From assembly GCA_900540185.1 (NCBI GenBank), contig UQFH01000009.1:11549-75548 (forward strand): a DNA stretch of 64,000 nucleotides, written 5' to 3'. Of the stretch, positions 58,148 through 64,000 are shown piece by piece. This DNA comes from an uncultured Eubacteriales bacterium (GTDB lineage: Bacteria > Bacillota > Clostridia > Tissierellales > Peptoniphilaceae). A program made the translations under genes and the position numbers. The notes under the pieces were generated by a model that saw only the letters and a program-made list of their open reading frames with translations, was not told where the DNA came from and did not search any database. Numbering within the stretch: the stretch's first letter is position 1; the number at the start of each line of letters is the position of its first letter.

Positions 58148-59644
58148 ATGAAAAGATTATTTTTAATTGCTGTTCTTGCTGTTACAATGACATTTTCAGC
58201 TTGTAAAACTGACGACAAAAAAGTCGACGACAAAAAAATAGAAACAACTGAAAATACTACAGAAGATACCACAGCAAATGACGAAAAAAAAGATAATAAA
58301 AACGAACAAGAAAATAAAGACGACATGGAGGAAAAAGTTGAAGAGTTGGAACTCGACGATGCAAAGAAAAAGACTCTCGAAGAAAATACAAAAACTTTGA
58401 CAGATCTCCTTGCTAAAAGAGATTTCGATAAATTCAAGGAAAATATCTCCGAAGAATTTAAAAAAGCAACTGAAGGACAAGACCTCGACGTCTTTAAAAT
58501 GCTCGAAGAAGAACTCGGCGCATATAAAGAAATTACAAAGACCGAAGTTGAAACCCAACATGGATACTATCTCACAGACTCAACCCTTCAATTCGAAAAG
58601 GGAACAGTCGACCAAACAATAGCATATAACAGCGAAATGGTTGCTGACGGAATAAATTTCCTAAATATGAAGAAAGACATTATTCCGGAAGAAGGGGAAA
58701 AGGCAATCACTCTTGACGCCGGAACAGGATACCCTGTAAAGGGAATGATCAAAATGCCGAAGGGCGAAGTTAAAGCCGGAATCGTTATCGTTGACGGCTC
58801 AGGACCGAACGACATGAACATGACACTCGGCGAAAACAAAATGATGAAGCACCTCTCCGACCAACTTGCTGAAAAAGGCTTTGCTGTTCTAAGATTCAAC
58901 AAGAGAACCTATGAATACGGCAAAGAACTCGCAAAAATCGGAATGCAAAACAAAACTTTAATAAAAGATGAATTTATCGACGATGCTGCAGAAGGACTTA
59001 AAACTCTTGCAAAAGAAGAAGGCGTCCCGTCTGACAAACTCTTTATCTTGGGACACAGCCAATCCGGCTCATACCTTCCGGTAATAAACGAAACTGCAGG
59101 CAACCTTGCAAAAGGATATATCATTCTTTCGGGAACACCGACAAATATCGCTGAACTTTCCAAAAAGCAACTCGAAACAGTGCTTGCAGAAGGCTCTGAA
59201 AATGCAGATGAAGAACAAGTTAAAATGATGAAGGACAACATCAAGACAAATGATGAAATTCTAAGCAAAATCAAAACCATGAGCGAAGAAGAACTGAACA
59301 ATCCGCAAAACTATCCATATGGAATTCCGGGAGTTTATGTAAAAGACCTCATGAGATATGACCCGATAAAGCTCTACAACGACAGCAAGCTTCCTGTATT
59401 TATTAGAAATGCCGAATTTGACAAACAAGTTCCGGTAAGCGAAATCGAACTCTGGAAAAACGGACTCGATAAAAAGGAAAACGACAGCATCGAAGAAGTT
59501 AAAGGTGCAAACCACATGATGCAACCGAGCGACGGAAAAACAAAACTCGCAAACCTTATAACTGACGAATATCAAAAAGATGCTCCGATTGTTTCAAGCG
59601 TTATCGATGATATTTCAACTTGGATTGAAAAAATTACAAAATAG
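58148..59644 (+). CDS. Alpha/beta-hydrolase lipoprotein with DUF3887-like domain
   Basis: 498 residues from the ATG at 58148 (AGAAAGGA 6-7 bases before); an upstream in-frame ATG at 58082 has no site and would disrupt the signal. Lipobox FSACK. A Glu/Lys/Asp-rich linker, then a DUF3887-like domain (about 75-165; AKRDFDKFKENISEEFKKA), then a hydrolase: GIVIVDGSGPNDMN, nucleophile in GHSQSG, acid Asp in NAEFDKQVP, His in KGANHMMQP. Resembles dienelactone-hydrolase/BAAT-type esterases. Surface-anchored; substrate unknown. Confidence 0.88.
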   Translation: MKRLFLIAVLAVTMTFSACKTDDKKVDDKKIETTENTTEDTTANDEKKDNKNEQENKDDMEEKVEELELDDAKKKTLEENTKTLTDLLAKRDFDKFKENISEEFKKATEGQDLDVFKMLEEELGAYKEITKTEVETQHGYYLTDSTLQFEKGTVDQTIAYNSEMVADGINFLNMKKDIIPEEGEKAITLDAGTGYPVKGMIKMPKGEVKAGIVIVDGSGPNDMNMTLGENKMMKHLSDQLAEKGFAVLRFNKRTYEYGKELAKIGMQNKTLIKDEFIDDAAEGLKTLAKEEGVPSDKLFILGHSQSGSYLPVINETAGNLAKGYIILSGTPTNIAELSKKQLETVLAEGSENADEEQVKMMKDNIKTNDEILSKIKTMSEEELNNPQNYPYGIPGVYVKDLMRYDPIKLYNDSKLPVFIRNAEFDKQVPVSEIELWKNGLDKKENDSIEEVKGANHMMQPSDGKTKLANLITDEYQKDAPIVSSVIDDISTWIEKITK

Positions 59645-59703
59645 TATTGTAAAAAATAAATTAATATGGTATAATAACTTCGTTGGAAATTATTATACCA
59701 CGT

Positions 59704-59780
59704 CGGGGTGTAGCGCAGACTGGTAGCGCACATCGTTCGGGACGATGGGGTCGCAAGTTCGAATCTTGTCACCCCGACCA
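59704..59780 (+). tRNA. tRNA-Pro (anticodon CGG)
   Basis: Full cloverleaf: acceptor CGGGGTG (59704-59710) pairs with CACCCCG (59770-59776), discriminator A, encoded CCA. D-loop AGACTGGTAGCGC, anticodon loop TTCGGGA (anticodon CGG, G37 after it), T arm GCAAGTTCGAATCTTGT. G37 and CGG identify proline. The gene is alone, followed by two terminators. Confidence 0.97.
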
Positions 59781-59782
59781 CA

Positions 59783-59811
59783 AAAAAATCCGCCTTCGGG
59801 CGGTTTTTTAT
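59783..59811 (+). terminator. Terminator after tRNA-Pro
   Basis: CCGCC-TTC-GGGCGG hairpin with A run before and TTTTTTATT after. Confidence 0.92.
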
Positions 59812-59823
59812 TGCAAAAAATTT

Positions 59824-59870
59824 AAGCTCTATAATATGCGCTATTTTTTAGTACTTATTATAGAGCTTTT
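59824..59870. terminator. Second hairpin behind tRNA-Pro
   Basis: AAGCTCTATAATA (59824-59836) pairs exactly with TATTATAGAGCTT (59856-59868), then TTTT. Long loop of 19 nt; could be read in either direction. Confidence 0.65.
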
Positions 59871-59923
59871 TGATTTATATAATCATTTTAAAATAAAATT
59901 CTCAATTTTTCTTATGTAAATGA

Positions 59924-60092
59924 AAAAAGACCCCAAAGGTCTTCTTTCGAGAGGTTGGTATAGGTATAACGTTTAGCAAAATGCTATTAGCTAAATGTCC
60001 AAATAAATACAATTATAAATCCAAATCACAATTCGACTAATGATTTTATTTATAATTAATATTTATAATGTTGATAAGAATTTCTTATCACA
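59924..60092 (-). ncRNA. Candidate small RNA (about 170 nt, novel)
   Basis: Runs on the minus strand from a start about 7 bases after TATAAT to a terminator (AAGACC-TTTGG-GGTCTT then TTTT, 59943-59924). No ORF above 12 codons and no ribosome site. Predicted folds by eye: 5' hairpin TGATAAG/CTTATCA (60090-60072); AATTATAAAT+AAATCA / TGATTT+ATTTATAATT (60057-60011); TTTAGC / GCTAAA (59995-59972); then a C-rich unpaired run TACCTATACCAACCTCTC (59965-59948) before the terminator. This layout is common in trans-acting sRNAs. Not a match to tmRNA, 6S, SRP or RNase P as far as I can see. Confidence 0.6.
60072..60090. promoter_or_regulatory. 19-bp perfect palindrome at the sRNA start point
   Basis: TGATAAGAA-A-TTCTTATCA read on the minus strand, right after the -10. 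It could be a repressor operator (it recalls Fur boxes of the type TGATAATNATTATCA, without matching them) and/or form the 5' hairpin of the RNA. Confidence 0.6.
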
Positions 60093-60098
60093 TTTATA

Positions 60099-60127
60099 AT
60101 TATAATCATAACTATTCTCTTTGTCAA
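60099..60127 (-). promoter_or_regulatory. Consensus sigma-A promoter of the candidate sRNA
   Basis: TTGACA (60127-60122), exactly 17-bp spacer, TATAAT (60104-60099), both hexamers perfect. The only perfect pair I found in the window, pointing away from all annotated genes. Confidence 0.85.
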
Positions 60128-60337
60128 GGGATTTTTGCTAACTATTCAATTGTTTTTTCTAATAATGTTTTAGAATTCTATAAATTTCTTCTATAGGTGA
60201 AAGTGTAAGTCATCATTATTCGTTTTATTAATCGAAACACAATAAACTATAGGATTATTTAATAAGGTGTTTATTTAAAATTCTTACTACAGTATAATAT
60301 AAAGAGAGACTATTATATTAAAGTGAGGCGAAATTTA

Positions 60338-61084
60338 TTGAAGCATGTAGGTATAGACATCGGTTCAACTGCGTCAAAGGTCGCAATTATGGACGATGAC
60401 AAGAAAGAAATTTTATATACAAAGATCTTGCCGAGCGGTTGGAACAGCCGTGAAACAGGCGAGGAGATAAAAGATTGGGTTGAAAGTTTAAATCTTGGAG
60501 ATGTCGGCATTGTCGCAACGGGATACGGCAGAATAAGTGTGCCATATGCGGATAAAACGGTCACGGAAATTACTTGCCACGCAAAAGGGGCACTATTTTT
60601 AAATCCGAAAGATATGACGGTTATCGACATCGGCGGTCAAGACACAAAGGTTATAGTTGTTGAAGACGAGATGGTTTCCGACTTTTTGATGAATGATAAG
60701 TGCAGCGCAGGCACGGGAAAGTTTTTGGAAGTTATGGCAAACAGACTCGGTCTTACTCTTCAAGAGATGTTTGAATATGCAAGGAAAGGCGAACCTGTTC
60801 CAATTTCAAGTGTTTGCACAGTTTTTGCAGAATCTGAAATCATCAGCCTTATGGGAAAGGGAACTCCGCGCGAAGATATTGCATGCGGTGTTGTTCATTC
60901 CATTGTAAAGAAGGTTGCTGCGCTTTCTTCAAAGCGTTTGAAGGGCGGCGACGTATTTTTGACCGGCGGTTTCTGCGACAGCGATTATGTTATCGAGGAG
61001 CTTTCGAAGGAACTCGGTGCAACCGTGCACACGGACCCGAGAGCAAGGTTTGCCGGAGCAATAGGGGCGGCTCTTCTTGCATAG
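60338..61084 (+). CDS. Acyl-CoA dehydratase/DCCP activase (ASKHA ATPase)
   Basis: About 248 residues from TTG 60338, preferred because GTGAGGCG (60323-60330) then acts as the ribosome site; a GTG start at 60323 would use this site as codons. ATPase that holds one [4Fe-4S] cluster at a dimer interface and drives electrons into its partner at ATP cost. Motifs: GIDIGSTASKVAIMDDD, DIGGQDTKVI, the cluster Cys in NDKCSAGTGKF and in ISSVCTVFAESEI, and LTGGF. YjiL/HgdC-like. Part of a four-gene operon. Confidence 0.94.
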   Translation: MKHVGIDIGSTASKVAIMDDDKKEILYTKILPSGWNSRETGEEIKDWVESLNLGDVGIVATGYGRISVPYADKTVTEITCHAKGALFLNPKDMTVIDIGGQDTKVIVVEDEMVSDFLMNDKCSAGTGKFLEVMANRLGLTLQEMFEYARKGEPVPISSVCTVFAESEIISLMGKGTPREDIACGVVHSIVKKVAALSSKRLKGGDVFLTGGFCDSDYVIEELSKELGATVHTDPRARFAGAIGAALLA

Positions 61085-61814
61085 TTTGGATATAGATTTT
61101 TTTAAGGAACTTCGAAGAGAGGCTTATGTAAAGGCGATAGGAGCAAAGTTGTCAACCGACAATGTTGTCGGCACTTTCGGAGAAGTCGATGAAGCGTTTT
61201 TACGCGCCTTTTCATTAGTTCCTTATCCAATTGTAAGTGTCGACGGTTTTATTTATCAGTATGGTGAAGTGAACGCGGATTGCGATGCAATAAATTCCAC
61301 GAGAATTTATCTCGAGACGGGGAAGTGTCCAATTCTTTTCAGCTCAAAATTCATTGTTCATTCAAATCTTTGTCCGATTTTTGTGGAGAAGATTTCAAAA
61401 GTGACGGATAAAGAATTGGTATCATTTGAAGATGCTTCTGAGTTTTTAGAAAAAAACGGATTTTCACTTGACGATGAAATTTATAACGAAAAAAAGAAAC
61501 TGTGTGATACTATCGATAAGAAATTAAAATTTTTAGAAAAGACAAATATCGATTCAAGGCTTTTAAGTTATGCAAAATTCTATCTTTCATATGAACCGCG
61601 GCTGGAGAAGAGGATCGATATTTTAAACGAAATGATAAAAAAATACGAATTCATAGATAATGAGAGAAAAGTCGTACGGGCGCTCTGCCCATACGGCATT
61701 TTGGACGGCATTGATGCCGAAAATTACTCAGTCATAGAAAGCACTGAAAATGCGGATTATGCTCCCGACAAGTGTGCTTTTTGTAATAAAAAATATATTA
61801 AATACGAGGTGTAA
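61077..61814 (+). CDS. 2-hydroxyacyl-CoA dehydratase-related partner protein
   Basis: 245 residues. TTG start overlapping the activase stop by 8 bases, with AGGGG 9 nt before it. No full family signature, but scattered Cys (GKCPILF, NLCPIF, RALCPYG, KCAFCNKKY) recall HgdA/B-type subunits and the location between activase and reductase supports this. It may bind a cluster or help assembly. Ends 2 bases before the reductase ATG. The most uncertain member of the operon. Confidence 0.55.
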   Translation: MHSLDIDFFKELRREAYVKAIGAKLSTDNVVGTFGEVDEAFLRAFSLVPYPIVSVDGFIYQYGEVNADCDAINSTRIYLETGKCPILFSSKFIVHSNLCPIFVEKISKVTDKELVSFEDASEFLEKNGFSLDDEIYNEKKKLCDTIDKKLKFLEKTNIDSRLLSYAKFYLSYEPRLEKRIDILNEMIKKYEFIDNERKVVRALCPYGILDGIDAENYSVIESTENADYAPDKCAFCNKKYIKYEV

Positions 61815-61816
61815 AA

Positions 61817-63091
61817 ATGGACAAGAATCATGAAATGTGGTCAAACATTGGAATGGACGTTGATAAGCACGATATTTTGTGCGAAGTGCTCCCGGGTGCT
61901 TTCGGGGACGTATTTTTAAGTCAAGAAAACAGACCGGAAAGAATGGATTACTTCAATATGGTCGTTGGAGACATTCACGGAATCAGACCGTCGGAATTGA
62001 TTGAAGAACAAAAGAAGGGCAGAAAGGTTGTAGGGACTTTCTGTATTCACGTTCCTGACGAAGTGCCTATTGCTGCAAATGCAATTGTTACAGGTCTTTG
62101 CAGCGGAAGCCAATTCTGGGTTCCGGGCGGAGAAAAAGTTCTCCCGACTGCAACATGTCCTTTAATCAAGGCAAGTCTCGGTGCAAGATTTGACAAGACA
62201 TGTCCGTTCTTCAGAATCGCTGATTTGTTTGTCGGCGAAACAACTTGTGACGGCAAGAAAAAAGCATGGGAAATTTTAGGCGAAGATGCTCCTATGTATA
62301 TCATGGACATTCCACAACTTAAAACAGAAGACGATTTCTTAAAATGGGAAAAGGAAATCAAGAAATATATCGCAAAACTCGAAGAAATGACTGGAAACAA
62401 AATCACCGAAGAAAGCTTAAACAACGCAATTAAGATTGTAAACAACAAACGTAAGGCTCTTCAAAGATTGAACAACTTCAGAAAACTCGACAAAGTTCCT
62501 ATTTCCGGAAAAGACGTTTTACTCATCACTCAAATCGCATTCTTTGACGATCCTGAAAGATTTGCAACGATGGTCAACAAACTCTGCGACGAACTCGACG
62601 AAAGAGTTGAAAAGGGCGTAAGCGTTTACAAAGAGGGCGCAAAGAGAATCCTTCTTACAGGAACTCCGCTTTCAATTCCAAACTGGAAGATTCACCACAT
62701 CATCGAATCCATGGGCGCTGCAATTGTCGGCGAAGAAATGTGCACAGGTTTAAGATATTGTGAAAATCTTGTTGACGAAACTCCGGGAACTATCGACGAA
62801 CAAGTTAAACACTTGGCAAAGAGATATCTCGGAAGCATCAACTGCGCATGCTTCACACCGAACGACGACAGAATCGATGACATCATTCGTCTTGCAAAAG
62901 AATACAAGGCTGACGGAGTTATCGACCTCAATTTGAAATTCTGTACTCTTTACGATTTGGAAGGCAGAAAAGTCGAAAGAGCCTTGAAAGAAGAAGGAAT
63001 CCCTGTAATGGGAATCGAAACCGACTACACAGACGAAGATGCTGAACAATTAAAAACAAGAATCGGTGCATTTATCGAAATGTTGGGCTAA
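61817..63091 (+). CDS. Double-cubane-cluster anaerobic reductase (DCCP/YjiM-like)
   Basis: 424 residues, normal for the DCCP family. Two Rossmann-like domains with N-terminal cluster Cys region: GTFCIHVPDE, LCSGSQFW, TATCPLIKASLG, KTCPFFRIADLFVGETTCDGKK; second half GTPLSIPNWKIHHIIE, CTGLRYCENLV and DLNLKFCTLY. Proteins of this type carry an [8Fe-9S] double-cubane cluster and, powered by the activase, reduce small molecules such as acetylene or hydrazine in vitro; the physiological substrate is unknown. GAGGTGT site. Confidence 0.88.
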   Translation: MDKNHEMWSNIGMDVDKHDILCEVLPGAFGDVFLSQENRPERMDYFNMVVGDIHGIRPSELIEEQKKGRKVVGTFCIHVPDEVPIAANAIVTGLCSGSQFWVPGGEKVLPTATCPLIKASLGARFDKTCPFFRIADLFVGETTCDGKKKAWEILGEDAPMYIMDIPQLKTEDDFLKWEKEIKKYIAKLEEMTGNKITEESLNNAIKIVNNKRKALQRLNNFRKLDKVPISGKDVLLITQIAFFDDPERFATMVNKLCDELDERVEKGVSVYKEGAKRILLTGTPLSIPNWKIHHIIESMGAAIVGEEMCTGLRYCENLVDETPGTIDEQVKHLAKRYLGSINCACFTPNDDRIDDIIRLAKEYKADGVIDLNLKFCTLYDLEGRKVERALKEEGIPVMGIETDYTDEDAEQLKTRIGAFIEMLG

Positions 63092-63115
63092 ATATTAATT
63101 TATCTTAATAAAAAT

Positions 63116-63370
63116 ATGTCAAAACAATACTTTGTTTTTTTCAAAAACTCGAAAGATGCTTACGATTTGTTGCAAAAATTAGATAAAATCGAAAAAACTC
63201 TCGCTCCGACTCCACGCGAAGCCTCTCATTGTTGTGGTGTTTGTATCATTTATAAAAATGAAGACGACCGCGCTTATATCGAGAAGGTCGCTGCTGAAAT
63301 CGGCATCAAACTTGACGGCTTTTGGGAAAGAGACGAGGATATCGACCCGAACAGAATGAGATTTTGTTAG
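63116..63370 (+). CDS. DUF3343 (putative Se/S carrier-like) protein
   Basis: 84 residues. Short alpha/beta fold with the conserved SHCCGVCI Cys-Cys-Gly motif (about 37-44) and a closing C-terminal Cys (RMRFC). DUF3343 proteins are often next to activase/DCCP genes and are predicted to carry sulfur or selenium, or to hand over metal-cluster sulfur. Weak ribosome site, 24 bases after the reductase stop; last gene of the operon, followed by a terminator. Confidence 0.85.
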   Translation: MSKQYFVFFKNSKDAYDLLQKLDKIEKTLAPTPREASHCCGVCIIYKNEDDRAYIEKVAAEIGIKLDGFWERDEDIDPNRMRFC

Positions 63371-63387
63371 CTCGAGATTCAAAAATT

Positions 63388-63410
63388 GCCCCCTTTGTGG
63401 GGGCTTTTTG
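63388..63410 (+). terminator. Terminator of the reductase operon
   Basis: GCCCCC-TTTGT-GGGGGC then TTTTTG. Confidence 0.93.
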
Positions 63411-63411
63411 T

Positions 63412-63850
63412 TTGGAAAAACAGACGGTGGCAATTCAATTTTGATTTTTGATTTTAAATGAATTTGTTTTATGTATGCTTAAAACAGTATGTCGAGCTTT
63501 TATTTTCGCATTAAAAAATTCATACGATAATAAATCCGTATTTTAAAAATCTATGTAGACAAAAAGTATAAATATTATAAGTGCTTTTAAAATATTCTCC
63601 GAAATTTAAGCTTATATAGTCGAAATTTATAAAATCTATAAAAATACTCTCGAGATATAATGCTCATGCATATAAAACACGATTCAAAAATTTTTAACGG
63701 ATTTAAATTCACACTTTTATAAAATGATATTTTTAAATATGCGATTTGAAAAAAATCCCTAAACCAAAACTAAAATTTCTGAATGCTTTAAAAAAATCGT
63801 TTTTAAAAATATTTAAAACTAAAAAATTTCAGCAACAATATATATCAAAA
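63412..63850. other. AT-rich gene-free stretch
   Basis: About 440 bp of very AT-rich DNA with no ORF, no ribosome sites and no strong hairpin. I see nothing else in it. Confidence 0.6.
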
Positions 63851-63856
63851 ATAAAA

Positions 63857-63905
63857 ACGGCGGGGGAGAGTCCTGAAATTTGAACTCTCCCACGCCGTCT
63901 TTTTA
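63857..63905. terminator. Bidirectional terminator hairpin
   Basis: ACGGCGGGGGAGAGT (63857-63871) pairs with ACTCTCCCACGCCGT (63884-63898), one mismatch; T run follows on the plus strand and A run precedes. Probably ends a gene outside the window. Confidence 0.8.
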
Positions 63906-63917
63906 TTTCGGCTCTAT

Positions 63918-63957
63918 AATATCTATGGGGGAGTAAAACCCTCCATAGATATTTTTA
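63918..63957. terminator. Terminator-like hairpin
   Basis: AATATCTATGG (63918-63928) pairs exactly with CCATAGATATT (63943-63953), then TTT. The loop shares GGGGGAG with the hairpin before it. Confidence 0.6.
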
Positions 63958-64000
63958 TGTAAAAAAATTGCACTTATACGCAAAACATCCTATACTAAAA

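Noticed and set aside
59683..59919. ORF across the tRNA-Pro gene
   Set aside because: Reads through the tRNA and its terminator; not a protein gene.

Overview
The window is a gene-dense, AT-rich stretch of a low-GC anaerobic Gram-positive chromosome. The gene set points to the Tissierellia / Peptoniphilaceae-like Firmicutes: an oxygen-sensitive double-cubane-cluster reductase with its activase, the MEP isoprenoid pathway (ispE), S-layer homology domains, very large secreted proteases, a surface protease ending in a copper-amine-oxidase-N-like domain, and CAMP-factor proteins. The genus cannot be fixed from sequence alone. Two perfect parS sites flanking a parA-parB pair show a chromosomal segment that is probably origin-proximal. 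There is no phage, IS element, CRISPR array or rRNA.

Layout. 1-231: two tandem long imperfect hairpins. 232-12.6 kb: mostly housekeeping: guaA, secreted YcdB-like and 3D/G5 wall proteins, ispE, a PLP decarboxylase, glsB-like, pta, a C39-like protein, a sirtuin and a zinc-ribbon membrane protein. 12.7-18.7 kb: a 1975-residue subtilisin-type protease, divergent from an oligopeptide-binding lipoprotein. 21-24.6 kb: aldehyde dehydrogenase, then a UvrX-like Y-family polymerase with its YolD partner behind a 13-bp inverted repeat. 24.8-26.1 kb: ArsB/NhaD-type permease. 26.2-38 kb: the main accessory locus. On the minus strand a papain-like protease is followed by two CAMP-factor-family proteins, one fused to Ig-like domains. 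The protease and the fused toxin share a C-terminal module that I do not recognise. Divergent from these is a 1895-residue secreted protein combining a papain-like protease, Ig-like repeats, a rhodanese domain and two thioredoxin-like domains. 38.0-38.7 kb: gene-free, with more hairpin repeats. 38.8-40 kb: alkylation repair pair (ogt, alkA). 40-48.4 kb: SLH protein, LRR protein, ABC/FtsX transporter under a putative operator, DUF3798 lipoprotein. 48.4-58 kb: a minus-strand run with apt, DUF4446, aminotransferase V, cyclodeaminase-like, phzF, parB, parA and a large SF1 helicase. 58-64 kb: hydrolase lipoprotein, tRNA-Pro(CGG), a candidate small RNA, and the double-cubane reductase cluster.

How the parts work together. 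The secreted proteases, the oligopeptide-binding protein, the PLP decarboxylase, pta and the anaerobic reductase fit a life of peptide and amino-acid fermentation at a host surface. The CAMP-factor/protease locus suggests membrane damage coupled to proteolysis. The strongest candidates for something undescribed are: (1) a minus-strand small RNA at about 59924-60092, with a perfect TTGACA-17-TATAAT promoter, a 19-bp palindrome at the start point and a terminator; (2) the shared C-terminal module of the CAMP-toxin/protease locus; (3) the protease-rhodanese-thioredoxin fusion; (4) a family of intergenic hairpins with different but self-complementary tips.
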